From Schizosaccharomyces osmophilus (lineage: Eukaryota; Ascomycota; Schizosaccharomycetes; Schizosaccharomycetales; Schizosaccharomycetaceae), in NCBI RefSeq assembly GCF_027921745.1, contig NC_079240.1:427001-491000 (forward strand): a DNA stretch of 64,000 bases. The letters are read 5' to 3'. Numbering within the stretch: the stretch's first letter is position 1; each line of letters opens with the position of its first letter. Positions 32,078 to 44,276 of this stretch are shown one piece after another. The translations under genes and the position numbers were made by a program. Under the pieces are notes generated by a model. That model had not been told where the DNA came from and made no database searches. It was given only the letters and a program-made list of their open reading frames with translations.

Positions 32078-32919
32078 TTTCTCTTGTTTCTATCGGCGTC
32101 TGAGTTAATCAAATCCCTTTTTACTACTGTATCCGTTACTTTTGGTTAACTTTCCTTCTACAACGCCTGTTTGGACCTTTATTTTTGTGTTTTGAATATA
32201 GGAAAAGCGTAGGTTTCGATAATCACCATATCCTTAGCTTGTTGTGTCCATCGTCATATAAGGAATTCTTACCCACTTTAGCGTGGCTCCTTAAATGAAC
32301 CGATTTTGAAGGAAAGAAAGTATTCTAGTGCTCAGAAATGAAAGGAATAATTGTTTTGAATGGCATTTTCAAGTTTGCTGCTTGGGTATGCATCCCTTGA
32401 AGCGGTTTTCTACCGACTTTGGCCAGTGCCTTTCCATTCAAATGGAAGCGATCCTTAGCGATGGCACGAATAGAAAAAAGGATTCCTTAGAAACTAACTG
32501 AAGTAAAAGACAAGAATTATGAAATGGTTTCTTAACAAAAACTAGAACGCTGTATTGAATTTTGAAGGAAATATCTATCTCCTTCATATTACGATTTCGG
32601 CTTACTATAATATTGTCTTGAAGTCGTGATACTGTTGGACGTAGGATTTTGCTTTCTCATGTTGTGTTTGTCGAGTTGGATAAAAACTCCTATGTACTGA
32701 AACACGATCAGGATTAGGATTCAGATTGATTGTCCATACGGTTTGAACCCGAGTTGTTTGCAAGAAACCCTTTTGAACTCATTCTTCAAAACCTCGAGTT
32801 CAAATAGTATGGATTATGGGTTGTAGCCCTAGGATAAAAAAGCGTTGTTTTCTGTTTTTGATGCTTTTGGCTGCTTGCTTGGTCCAAATAAAAAAGAATG
32901 CAAAAAGGGAGTGAAAAAG
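32078..32919. other. Intergenic region upstream of the surf4 gene
   Basis: Holds the surf4 promoter. A B-box-like palindromic sequence GGTTTGAACCC lies near 32740 but no A box or cloverleaf goes with it. A T run that would end the minus-strand tRNA-Tyr transcript corresponds to the A-rich stretch just before 32920. Confidence 0.45.
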
Positions 32920-33003
32920 TCTCTCGAGCCAGATTCGAACTAGCGACCAACCGGTATCATAGACATTACAGCCGGATGTGATAACCAACTACACCATCGA
33001 GAG
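32920..33003 (-). tRNA. tRNA-Tyr (GTA) with 10-nt intron
   Basis: An 84-base gene with acceptor stem CTCTCGA/TCGAGAG and discriminator A. The D arm is GTGTAGTTGG..., the anticodon GTA in loop CTGTAA, and the T arm GCTAG-TTCGAAT-CTGGC. A short intron follows A37, as expected for eukaryotic tRNA-Tyr; I place it as TGTCTATGAT, leaving a 74-base mature RNA. Identical to the plus-strand copy at 33622-33705, pointing away from it. Confidence 0.95.
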
Positions 33004-33621
33004 AAGCGTTGAAATCAGGTTGAATTCAATTTATTTTAGGCTTATTGGAGCTAAATAAAAACACTAGAGGAAACTGATAATAACGTTTCCTACACCAATT
33101 ATTTTTACGATTTCTTTAAACCGTAGGAACTGTTTTCATTTCATAAAGACTGTCCTTTAAATCCTTAATTTCGGTCCCTGTCTGAAAGTGGTAATGAAGT
33201 TGGCTTTGTTTACAACAAATTAAAAAAAAAAAAAAAAAAAGATAAAATTTCACGACGGGAAATATTGCAAACGTATTCATAGTTTTATCTTTCATTCCTT
33301 TTTTTTTTTTAATTTTTTTTTTTTTTTTTTTTAAGGAAAAGACCCTAGGGTATGGTAACTTATCAAACTTTCCCTTGGTCGTTTCAAGTGCAGCTCATAA
33401 ATAAAATTATGACTCAAATGGTTCTCAAAGCGTCATGACGATTGTAGAAACCAATTCTCTTTTATTTTCTTAATTAAAAATTCCTTTCTGAAAAAGGCAC
33501 AGACAACTGCTAAATGAAAGCTAGAAACTGATCCCAACCCAAGCCAACGGCATTGGTGTCTTTCTTTTTGTTATTAAAAACCTTAACATATAGACTAAAA
33601 TTTGCTCAACTTTCAACAGTT
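33004..33621. other. Spacer between diverging tRNA-Tyr genes
   Basis: About 620 bases between the two tRNA-Tyr genes, with an A run at 33222-33240 and two T runs at 33299-33310 and 33313-33332. No protein gene or other RNA gene is supported. Confidence 0.6.
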
Positions 33622-33705
33622 CTCTCGATGGTGTAGTTGGTTATCACATCCGGCTGTAATGTCTATGATACCGGTTGGTCGCTAGTTCGAATCTGGCTCG
33701 AGAGA
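33622..33705 (+). tRNA. tRNA-Tyr (GTA) with 10-nt intron, second copy
   Basis: Same 84-base sequence as the minus-strand copy, including the intron. It is followed by ATATTTTTTT as Pol III terminator. The flanks of the two copies beyond the gene do not match, so the identity is confined to the transcribed gene. Confidence 0.95.
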
Positions 33706-33836
33706 TATTTTTTTACGACTTTTTTAAACCTTTTACTTATGGTAATTGAGGTATCCGTATTTCTACGACGTCCCTCTACTATTGGAATGTTCTACAAAGA
33801 CTACATGATGGATAAAACTACAATCGTGTTTGTCTA

Positions 33837-34355
<519 letters not shown>

Positions 34356-34984
34356 AGTGACCATGGTTGTTACTGTTCCGTATTGGGATTAACGCAAGAG
34401 AACGTATATGCAGTAAAAAACAACGAGCACGTTTGGTCAGAGATACCAAATCAAGGGAGGTTTCTTTGCCCCGCTGGATCGGGATCCAGTCAAACAAACT
34501 TGCCTTTTTAATATTAGCTCCCAGTGCTTTATCCCATGTTGCCTTTTCATCTCTCGTATACAGGATTCCCTCTTACGCAACGTATTGCGTTCTTCTACCG
34601 TAGTAAACAAAGTTGTTCCAATGGAGTTTTGGTACAATCGCTGCAAGCTTCATGACTTTATGATAGCTTTGGCAGACAAAAAATACCGTTGAATCATGTT
34701 TCTCGTCGAAGCGTACCTTTGAAGGCATGAAAAGTCGTGGAATCATCATCCAATGCCAATCAACCATTGGACCCAGTCATGATCCAACAAAAGCTATTCG
34801 CCATCCACAAAAAAAAGAAAAAGAAAAAGAAAACAGCATAAAAGGACAGGATGAATAAATACAGAATTTCCAAGTGTACAGGGCGTTCGTTAAGTTGTTT
34901 ATCGTGCATGTCGCTTCTCTTTGCATCGCACTATTTTGGTGATATTTACTATCAGAGGTTGCTCAATTCAACTTCACTTTTCCC
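34356..34984. other. Divergent intergenic region rpl36 / mob2
   Basis: Upstream region of mob2 plus the distal part of the rpl36 promoter, with an AAAGAAAAAGA-type purine tract near 34810. No gene seen. Confidence 0.5.
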
Positions 34985-35976
34985 ATGTTTTTGTTGAATT
35001 CTTTAAGAGGAATTACTCGCGGAAACCGGTCGAAAAAACATCAGAATAATTACAATTCCGGAAACTCATCACCAGGATCGCCGTTAAAAAAGAGCTCCAA
35101 TGTTCAATCGTCAAAAACAAACTCTCCTAGCTCGAATCAACCTCCTCTTTACTTGCTTCAACCATTTGTTCGAAACCATCTAGTAAAGGGAAACTTTCTC
35201 ACAATCGTATCTTTACCGAAATATGTGGATTTGGATGAATGGCTTGCTTTAAATGGTAGGTACTACTGCATTGACACCTCGTTCTTTGAAATGACTTGCA
35301 TCGCATGTTTAATCTTCATCAATGGGCTTTGAAGGATAAAAAAAGAGTATCATATTGACATCAATCCTAACTGCCCTCTCTTCTCTATGTCTTTAGGGGT
35401 GCTTTGTTGCTTTCTACGAAATTTCAGTACTAACGCGTCACATTTAGTTTATGAACTGTTTACTTATTTGAATCACTTCTATGATGTCTTTACTTCTTTT
35501 TGTACAGTAGATACTTGTCCCATAATGCAGGCAGGAACCCAGTATGTGTGCTTTTACTTTATAATTCTAGGAATCTATGTGTAACTAATCCTTCCTTGTT
35601 TAGCTTTGATTACAAATGGTTGGATAATAATCGGAAGCCTCTTTCTTTGCCAGCTCCCCAATATATAGAGTATGTCTTGGCCTGGATCGAAAATCGCCTT
35701 CAAGACCAAAACGTTTTTCCAACAAAAGCTGGCTTTCCCTTTCCTACTAACTTCCATGCAATTGTTCGATCTATTTACAAGCAAATGTTTCGAGTATTTG
35801 CTCACATCTACTACGCTCATTATGCTGAAATCCTTCATTTGTCTTTAGAAGCCCATTGGAATTCTTTCTTTGCTCATTTCATCGCCTTTGCGAAAGAATT
35901 CCATCTTTTAGATCCCCGTGACACGTTCCCTCTGAAAGACCTAATTTCGGTTTTAGAAGAGCAGGGCAATATATAA
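34985..35976 (+). CDS. mob2: Mob-family kinase co-activator Mob2
   Basis: Three exons (34985-35255, 35448-35541, 35604-35976) encode 245 residues, about the same as S. pombe Mob2. Mob2 binds and activates the NDR kinase Orb6, controlling polarised growth (MOR pathway). Residues 1-60 are basic and Ser/Asn-rich. The Mob fold follows: YLLQPFVRNHLVKGNF, DEWLALN, then FCTVDTCPIM with the zinc-site cysteine, LPAPQYIEYVLAWIE, and HIYYAHYAEILHL with the zinc-site histidines. The first intron is 192 nt, long for this window, and contains a second good acceptor at 35396. Use of that acceptor would add 17 in-frame residues after the LALN segment. The shorter form is taken as the main product because it matches the family. 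Confidence 0.93.
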
Positions 35977-36651
35977 TACCTTTTTGCTCTTCTGCATCGT
36001 TTCAATTCTTATGATCTAATACTTTTCTGATTTGTATTGTTTTATCGTCTTTATTTTCCTTTCTAGTCAGTTTTCTACAGAAACGACTCGATTTTTATTT
36101 TGCATCATGTCCAATTCTAATAGCCTAGTTTATAAGTATCTCAGAAAAATGGTTTCCTTGTTTGTTTTTGATACCCACTTATGAGCGTCTTTTTGTTTTC
36201 TTTTTTTTTTTGATGCTTTTTTTCATCACTTGTTTCTCATCCGCAATGTAGTCTCATTGTTTTATTAACCCTTAAGTTTGAAGAGATAGGTATTTTCTTT
36301 GAATGAAAAGAAGGTTTTGCCTCTGTGGATTCCTACGATTTTCTCATTTATCATCCGTTCGCATTTGGAGCTATTTTCGGTTTCATTACCTATAAATGTT
36401 CAGGTTTACGATTTTATAAACGCTGTTGTTTATTATATTAAGAGATTTCAGTAATCCTCTTGTTTTAGAAGTGAGGATAACAAAGGTAATATCTTTAATC
36501 AATATATAGTTCGGTGCATATTTACTATTTTTTATTGAAGAGTAAAAACTTTCATTTTTTGCGGATGTTTACTATCGACTTGAGATCGTAAAAAGGTAGC
36601 AATAGCACATAAAGGACAGTATTTCTATGGACAAGTAAAGGACAAACACTT
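35977..36651. other. Convergent 3' flanks of mob2 and cytochrome b5 reductase
   Basis: T-rich on the mob2 side, with no supported gene. Confidence 0.5.
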
Positions 36652-37557
36652 TTAAAAGACGTACACTTGATCTTCAATCTTGGAGATTGGACGAGCCTTC
36701 TCGTATCCTAATGAGACGGTAGCTTGGCGAACAGCATTGACCATGGGTGTTGGTCCGCAGATGAGAATTTTTGAGTCAGCAGAAGGAGCGGGGAAGTGGT
36801 GCTTAATCAACTCTTCAGTAACGTAACCAACGGCGCCAGTCCAGTTTTCTGGTGGATTATTAAGAACATGCTCTACCGTAAATCTGGGATCCTTCTTAGC
36901 TAAAGCTTCAATTTCATCGCGAAGAATTATATCCTTTTCAGAAACATTTGCATATAAAAGAGTAATTTGAGTAGGATCTTCAGGATTAGAAAGAACGGCA
37001 CGGATAATCTGAAGCATAGGAGTGATACCAGTACCTCCAGCAATCATACCAAAATGGCGAGCAAGACCGACTTGATGCTTCCAATTTCCCTTGGGGCCTC
37101 GGACGCCAATCCTTTCACCTACTTTCAGCTCCGAAATCTTCTTACTGACGATGCCATCGGGATATGCCTTTACAAGCAAGTCAAAGTAACCTTTGTCAGC
37201 ATCTGAGGACAAGGGGGTATAAGATCGAGAATGCTGTTTTTCATCAACATCAACGACTACCGTTAAGTGCTGTCCAACTGGTAAACCAAGGACATCGTGA
37301 GAACGGGGAAGTCGGAAGCGATAAATTGCAGTGTTATGGTTTAAAACAGCTTTGTCACTTAATTCAAAGTATTGAATTTTATTATTCAAAACTCTTCGAA
37401 TACGTCCACGCCAAAACTTATGAAAGCCCAAGGCAAAGGCAAGTAGGACTGAATAACCTATCCATTCACGTTTTACCACAAACGTTCCGAAGACAATTAA
37501 AAATGCAGGAATATATACACCGTGCAAAGGAGTGCTTAAAAGTGATTCCTTCGACAT
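36652..37557 (-). CDS. NADH-cytochrome b5 reductase
   Basis: Single-exon gene of 301 residues. This membrane-anchored flavoenzyme passes electrons from NADH through FAD to cytochrome b5, supporting desaturation and sterol synthesis. Two hydrophobic stretches at about 13-27 and 33-46 form the N-terminal anchor. The FAD-binding motif RSYTPLS is at 111-117, a second FAD/phosphate contact is GNWK (157-160), and the NADH site shows GGTGITPM at 174-181 and CGPTPMV near 270. The C-terminal DQVYVF is normal for the family. Whether it acts in ER or outer mitochondrial membrane (Cbr1 or Mcr1 type) cannot be settled here. Confidence 0.93.
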   Translation of the reverse strand: MSKESLLSTPLHGVYIPAFLIVFGTFVVKREWIGYSVLLAFALGFHKFWRGRIRRVLNNKIQYFELSDKAVLNHNTAIYRFRLPRSHDVLGLPVGQHLTVVVDVDEKQHSRSYTPLSSDADKGYFDLLVKAYPDGIVSKKISELKVGERIGVRGPKGNWKHQVGLARHFGMIAGGTGITPMLQIIRAVLSNPEDPTQITLLYANVSEKDIILRDEIEALAKKDPRFTVEHVLNNPPENWTGAVGYVTEELIKHHFPAPSADSKILICGPTPMVNAVRQATVSLGYEKARPISKIEDQVYVF

Positions 37558-38201
37558 TTCTACTGTTTGAGATATGGCAATCTATATTGCACGTTAGTTT
37601 ATGATCTAGTGAAATAAATCATGTCAGGCGTTATTCCATCAGCTTTAAAATAATTTCAAACTAACAAAAAAATATTATGTACAAGAATAACTAATAATTG
37701 ATGGTCATTCGTCTCTATCTACATGTTTACTTACCTTGTGAGCAATTGGTACTGAGTAAGTAGTATATTTTTCCTATTGCCTTAAGTAAAAGTACAATCT
37801 GCTGATCTTACTTAATTACACCCAATGCTTTCTAAATGTTTACTAATTTTGTTTAAAGTTATTTACAATTTATAATTTTCTCATTGTAAATTCATTCTTT
37901 TATATCCTAATCATCCCGTAATATCCTGTGAAACAAAACAAAGAAAAGTAGCATAATAAAACATATCCAATTACAAGATTTGTAGTATTTGACAACATGA
38001 ATAGTTCGTATAAACATTGGATGTAATTTCCCTAAATGTCCAAAAGATCGTTAATCGCAACTGAAGAGCAATGAATCATTTCAGACGTAGAAGTATAATG
38101 GTAGTAAAAGTACTAATAGAAACCTTCAGATCTTTGTAAGTTACCTTCCGCAACCTAAGGTGTGTAAAAGAACGATGTGTACTTTAAAAGAAAGATACCT
38201 T
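37558..38201. other. Intergenic between reductase and GH76 gene
   Basis: Spacer between two minus-strand genes: reductase promoter at the left, GH76 3' flank at the right. A reverse TR-box-like AACAAAGAA lies near 37936. No gene supported. Confidence 0.5.
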
Positions 38202-39660
38202 CTAAAATAGTACGAGCAAAAAAAGCCCAAGGCTAATAGCCAACAGGATATAATGTTGCTTTTGAATTGTCAACTCTGTCACAGCATATGATGCCGTTAG
38301 CGTATACAAGCCAGCCATAGGATCCCCTGTTGAAGATCCGCCATCAGTACTATTAAAAATCTTAATGTTTTGAAGTAATAATGGGCCCTGTATTGCCTCC
38401 AACGCAGACAATTGCTCTCCCAAACCATAAAGCCCTGTGAAGGATTAACGCTTAGCTCGAAAAAGAAGACTTTACTTACCATCCCATGTATTATTCATCC
38501 ACCACCATTGGAAACCACAAGTGACACCATCGTTTCCTCCGCAGCAAGCTTCTGCTGCAGCAATGGCGGTTTTACTTAAATAAGTCTCAATCTTAGGAAG
38601 TGTGAACGGGGCCATGTGCGCAGTATACACCATGAATCGTGCCAAAAATCCTTTGAATGATGCTTGATCATAATTACAAGTGCGACTAAGCTCACAATCT
38701 GGTTCGTACAACACATCGTTACGAAAGAAGGAATCAATTGACTTGTTCACAAATCCTTCTGTCCTGGTTCTCCATATCGAAGACCCTGTCTAAAACTGCG
38801 TTAGAAGAAAAACAACAAAGAAAACGTACATAATTATACAGGAACGCCGTTCCAGCCATATACAAGCCACTATTGTAAGTCCATTCTGTCAGTTCAAGAG
38901 CCGAGCAATTATCTTTAATTGAAGTCCCGTCATATACAGAAAAATCGTCCTGGATAAATCCTACATTGGCACTCCAGTTGTACGCCTTTTCAGCCCACTG
39001 AGTATAAGTGTCGTTTCCGGTGAAACGTGCCAATCTCGCTGCAAGTTGAAAAAAGGCACCATTTGTCACAGAATTTTTATAATCATAGCCAGAATTGAAT
39101 TGGGTTATTTGCCATCTGATTCCTCCATTACAGTGACTATCGTCCCAGCGAGTAACCTGCTGGTTAAATACTGATTGAGCCAGTTCCAACCATTGTGGCT
39201 CATTAGCTTTTGGGTTACTAAAGTTCGATTCTGCAGCTGAAATTGCAGCAAGACCCCAAAAAGCCTGGTCGTCATTGCCTTCTGAGGTTGAGTAATTAGA
39301 AGGCATATAATCAGAATTTTCACCCGCTTGATATGACAAGCTTGTCTTTACGAGATTATTGTAGGTGGAGTTTCCGGTGGCTAAGTATGTATTCAGAAGA
39401 CCCTAAAATGGTTAGAATAAGTTCAATTTGCATCTTTCATTTCGTACATTCCAAGCAGCTCCCGCTTCCCACCAATACGCAGGAGGTAAAAACATCCCGG
39501 TTGTACCACCTTTCTCGTATCCTGCATAGTAATCTAGCATTCCATCCGCCACTAAACCCGTAGCTTCATCAACGGAAGAAACATCATGTGGGTCTATTTC
39601 GAATCCCTTGATACAGAGAATTGTAGTTAAAGAGAGTAAAAAGAGAGATAAACTAAACAT
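38202..39660 (-). CDS. GPI-anchored GH76 mannosidase (Dfg5/Dcw1 type)
   Basis: Four exons, 39660-39448, 39402-38830, 38789-38480 and 38434-38202, give 442 residues. Dfg5/Dcw1 proteins are mannan endo-1,6-alpha-mannosidase-like enzymes thought to cross-link GPI mannoproteins into the cell wall. A signal peptide is visible (residues 1-18), and the C-terminal hydrophobic tail (ILLAISLGLFLLVLF) is a GPI attachment signal. The catalytic acid pair of GH76 is present as D115-D116 in SEGNDDQAFWGL. The motif FLPPAYWWEAGAAWN and the CCGG segment are also typical. Several N-x-S/T sites follow. The lengths of the exons restore frame at each junction. S. pombe has a gene of the same family at this position. 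Confidence 0.93.
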
Positions 39661-40025
39661 ATTATAACTCTAAAAAGAATGTTCTTGTGAAAATTCGAAA
39701 CATGAGCCTAAGTTTGTTCGAAATGATACAAGGATGACTCAAACAAATGTCACACTTGAAGCAGGGCTAATCCCAAACATTAATTTCCTTATAAACTAAG
39801 GCCTTTATTCGTAATAATTTAAATAAGTTTGTAGAACGAATCGAAACAATATTTAGCCCATGTACCAAACAAGCATAAATGCCACGCTTTAGAACTCATA
39901 GCCGATTTGAGCTTAGGTTAAGTAAACATTACAGATGATTCTTCAAAATGATATGACGAGTAACAAAAAGGACCATATTAGGACGACCAAGGGCCAAGCT
40001 TACGATATTCTCAGTCAGTAAACAT
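39661..40025. other. Intergenic GH76 promoter / mis18 3' flank
   Basis: 365 bases between two minus-strand genes. No RNA gene or motif seen. Confidence 0.5.
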
Positions 40026-40825
40026 CTAATGTCTAGTCCGTTTGATCCCTCTTTTAGTTTGTTTAGGTGAAAGAATACGATTCTCCTTCGATTCCAACGG
40101 CAATTGACTTATATTATTCCAAATAGATTCAATTGACTCTGAATGAGATTGACATTTCTCATACAATGACAGACAAAAAGATTTCAACTATGAAGAAAAT
40201 CAGTTAGCAAATAAACAATAAACAGATCTCCCATACCTTTAGAATATCTTCTTTAATCTCTAGGTCTACTTGGTATCGCGTTAAGCCTTCAGGATTCACG
40301 GTTTTGGCACCTATTTCGTAGCTTGTTTAAGTTAACGAATGCGTTCCTAGTATACTTACGCCGAAATCTTGTCCATTGTGAGGGTATACATATCTCTGTA
40401 TGATTAATACTTGACCAAAGAAGAAATGAGTCTACGTACCTTATATCATCCAAGTACCTAGGAGTGGAACGAAATACACAACCTATACTTGTATTGCATT
40501 TTGCACATTCTATTACAGAATATACACTGGATTCATGTTAGTAGTAAGTAGGCGTGATTCCTGAACCTACCAAAGTCCATCGTCTGAAGTTCGTAAAAGT
40601 TCTTCTATATCAAAAGTATTTTCTGCTAAATCTATAAAATTTGTTAAAACCAGTATACTCCGAAACCGTACCACTCAACGTAAAACTATTCATTTCCCGA
40701 TGCGATATCACCCACGCATTGGAATCGCCTACAATTTGAAGACAGTTTTTACATTGAAACACCGTCGGAGGAGATTCAAAATCGTTATTGACACTTTCTA
40801 CAGCATTTACTTCCGCTTCTGACAT
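40026..40825 (-). CDS. mis18: Centromere protein Mis18
   Basis: Six small exons (40825-40672, 40631-40571, 40526-40440, 40395-40360, 40321-40237, 40187-40026 on the minus strand) add up to 194 residues, the same length I recall for S. pombe Mis18. Mis18 with Mis16 primes centromeres for CENP-A (Cnp1) loading. The Yippee/Mis18 zinc fold is shown by two CxxC pairs: C25-C28 in FQCKNC and C79-C82 in ECAKC. The family sequence VGDSNAWVIS follows the first pair. Exon 4 is only 36 bases. Each intron has a CTAAC-like branch point and the splice choice is fixed by conservation and frame. The acceptor of exon 3 at 40527-40529 was chosen because it gives the conserved C-VYS-VIEC pattern. Confidence 0.88.
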
Positions 40826-40946
40826 TGTCTATATTGGGCATATATCAAGACAGTTCTTGGTGTTCGTCTTAGCTACTAACTAATGGAATAATGTCTAGGT
40901 CAGAAACCAGTTTGAACCTTTATATATTCTCAATACAAAAAAAATT

Positions 40947-43895
40947 CTATTCATAATCTTTTAGCTCCTTTCGAAAAAATGTATACAGTGAGCGTCCTGC
41001 TTCAGGTCCGATAAGTTCAGACCATTTGCGCTCGTCTGTCTGGCACGCTTCCTGTATATTCTTTAAATCGCTATAAACAACATTCTTATAGTTTTTCATA
41101 GATATATAGGGAAGCCCCATTAATAAGTCAACTGGAGCTTGGTTGTAAGTGTTTGTGGAATCTTGACCAGCTTCCAAACCAATGGATGCTGCGACGGCTG
41201 GATCTGGCTCTTTTTCCAATACCTTTAAGTCTTGAAACATCAAGGATGTAGCATAAGCACTAGAAGACCAAAGGATTCGCAACTTAGGAAACGCAAGCGT
41301 TAAAAGCACCAACTTGGATTGTACATCTGATTTACCAATTTCAGTTGAAAGATCCGAAAACGGCTATTATGTTAGAAAATGAAATTTAGGTTGTTTTGAA
41401 TTACATACAGGAGAAGTAAACGTTTGATTTTGCTCATATTCGATTAGCAGCACGGGTATTTCATAGTGCTCTAGCATAGCTTCACACTGAGAATAAAGTC
41501 TACCACTACTCAACGATTGTATTAAGTCACGAATAGACTTCCTTTCAACACAAATATTTGGAGAAAGCACATAATCGCCGACCAGTATTTGACAGGGAAT
41601 AACAGAGAAGTTGTTTCCATGCAATATGGATGGTAAAGAGCTTCGGAATTCTCGAAGATCCACCACTATCTACAGCTGTTAGTACAAAGTTAATAATAGG
41701 CTTGACATACCCTTGGTTTTTCATTTGTTACTGATACATGGCCTCCACCAGCAATTCGTGTGTTCACGTTTCTCAAAAATTTGGTTTCTTGGCCTTCAAA
41801 ACGTTCATTTTCTCCTGTAAGGATAATAGCCATGTTCTAAAAAAATTAGTTTAATTGCTCGAACTTTTTTATGACTTACTGATCGCTCCCTAATTAATTT
41901 GGAGAAGGAATCTTTCTCTCTTCTTACGGTATACAGGTATTTTTGTTCTTCAACGGATCCTCCATAATAAACGAAATATACTCGTGTTGCCCTTTGTGGA
42001 TAGGTAGCTTTATACACCTCAATCCTCCGGATGAAGTCAGGATCAGAATCGAACATTATAATGAATCGTGGGCGCAAAGTATTAAGGAGAAGGGTATCCA
42101 ATTCGTAGTTATAAGTATAAATATAAATGGAATTATTATCACTTAATACCTCAAAAGATTCATTTTCTTCCTGCGTATAAGTTGACTTCGATATTTGTGA
42201 GAGTAAACTAACTGTTAATAAGAAGAATAATTGAGAGACACTTACAGTCTTTCCAATCTTATATCATTGGAAAAATTTTCTTGAGTTACATTGCTTTCTG
42301 GAGTTGATCGAGACATAGCTGTGCCGCCTCCTCTTACTCTTCGTCGTTTAGAAGCAGGTGTACCCTTCCTGCTAGTTTCAGGTGTACTTTGCTTTTCTTT
42401 AGAGTTTTTTTCAATTTTGCTTATGGATTTGCTCATATTTCTGTATTGTTCACGCCATTGAAAATAGTCCATCAGTCGATTGTTCATCATTTTGAAGGAC
42501 TCTTTATTGTCGTAATGTATAGTACTTAAGTAGTCTCGTAATTGTAAGCAAGTACGTTCTTCCGAGCACATTATCAAAATTGAGTTCGTTGAGAAATCTA
42601 AAAGTTAACAGAAGACCTTATATCGGAAACATACCAGGGTCATTACTTTCATGGAGTACGTTTTCATGGCTTATTTCTTCTAAAACATCGCGCAAAACAG
42701 ACCACTTTGGCTGTTCTTCTAAAACAGGATAATACTCATCCATGGATCCAGCTGGAGAACGATAAACACGATCTCTAGCTATCCGAATCAATGTATTTGC
42801 GGAATCCAACATGAGCCACGGCGATGGTTGAGAATTACTAGAAAATCCCCCTGTGCGTACAGAAAGAATGATAGTATCCAAAATCTTAAGAAAGCTGACA
42901 CAATCGTAGGAGATTAGTGCAATTAAAAGAAATTTTAACGTTGAAAGGTCACCTACCAGTTGCTTAGTCTTAGGACTCACGCGATGCCAAACCGGATCAA
43001 GTTGACGACGAATAGTTACATCAAAGCTCTTGTGTAAAGCAGAATCAATGTTCCATTCTTCCATGTCGAGGTAAGCCGAGTTATATCTCCGTAGTTCTCG
43101 AACGGTAGCTTCAATACAAGAAAGTAGGCAAGATTGAATTGATTTCTGAGAATCTGTAAAATCGACATTTAGCTCGATAACGTCTGCTGGAGTCTTTTCT
43201 AAAGACTCGGTCACATCAACATGGAAACGAGGATAAATGAAGACATGGCGAAGAAACATGCATCTCAACGCATTGCTGAGAGCGTTAACTCCCATCAAAA
43301 ATCGTTCCGGATCATCACTAAAAGCTTTTATGAATCCAGTCCTGTTTTTCTCTCTATACAATCGTATTATGAAAGCCTCTGTTCCGGTTGAGACAATTCT
43401 GTGAAACGTCAGGTTAGTTGACAGAATTCAAATAAATAATACCTGTCTGCATGCAGCAAAACGATGCCCGTAATATTTTCTGTCGGGATTATCTGAGTTA
43501 ATAAATCCATCACCAAAATTCGACTGGTGACTGAAAAAATACCTCCCTCTTGGTATGCTTTTTCTCTATAATTTATTAGTTAGTTTATAAATCTTTTTAA
43601 CCTCAATGACCGACATGTTTACTTACCGTTTGTCTACAGACATAGTTTCTGTGTTTACAATTTGCAGACCTTTTCCCAACTCTTCTTCCAATTCTCGCTG
43701 TAATAGCTCATTATCGTTAAAATTGGCTCCGACAAGCAGAACTAAAGAATTTGGAATGGCAAAATAAGCTAAAACATTTGCTGCAATTTGAAGTAAAGAA
43801 AGGCCTGGTGCCATAACACAGAGTCCGTCCTCATTAATAACTTCATTAAATATTTTTTGTTGGTAGGATAGTGTTAGATGGAGAGGTACCTCCAT
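40947..43895 (-). CDS. rad16: XPF-type structure-specific nuclease Rad16
   Basis: Eight exons (43895-43627, 43565-43443, 43398-42635, 42597-42246, 42207-41880, 41836-41711, 41669-41409, 41363-40947 on the minus strand) encode 879 residues, near the 877 of S. pombe Rad16. Rad16 is the XPF/Rad1 homolog; with Swi10 (ERCC1) it cuts 5' of bubbles in nucleotide excision repair and recombination. The N-terminal two-thirds is the inactive helicase-like region. The ERCC4 nuclease core lies in exon 7, with GDY (685-687) and the catalytic ERKSIRD motif at 696-702. The C-terminal helix-hairpin-helix region is in exon 8 (MGLPYISMKN). I chose the ATG at 43895 because the in-frame codon at 43925 is TTG. Confidence 0.92.
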
Positions 43896-44276
43896 GTTTT
43901 TGAATGTCAGACCTTGAAAACGCAATTAATTGTAAATACTTGTAAGCGTGGATTTTAAGTCCCTCTAAAACGGTGCCTCAGGTAATGTATTCTTTCATAA
44001 GTATATTGAGAAACTACCCTTCAAATTATAAATGAAAAGTGTTTGTAAAACACGAGTTTTAGTGACAAGTAGTTAGTTTTACCGTGAATATGGTAACTTG
44101 ATGAATTCGCCTATTTTGTTCACGCAAGATAAAATAATGAGATATTCAGTTACATAATTAAATTTAATTCATATATTCTTTCTATAAGAAAGGTTTGTGA
44201 TGTACATTTAGATGCCATCATTGCTATCGCTGGCATTTTTGTAGCAGTGAAACTAGCAGTGAACCACTACATATAC
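43896..44276. other. Divergent promoter region rad16 / prp11
   Basis: Short shared upstream region of two divergent genes. It has no obvious conserved box and no RNA gene. Confidence 0.5.

Noticed and set aside
32735-32750. B-box-like palindrome GGTTTGAACCC beside tRNA-Tyr
   Set aside because: No A box or cloverleaf; possibly an extra TFIIIC site but not supportable by sequence alone.
44247-44276. GTG start 30 bases upstream of the prp11 ATG
   Set aside because: A non-ATG start is unlikely for a nuclear yeast gene, and the ATG at 44277 opens the normal RS-rich N-terminus.
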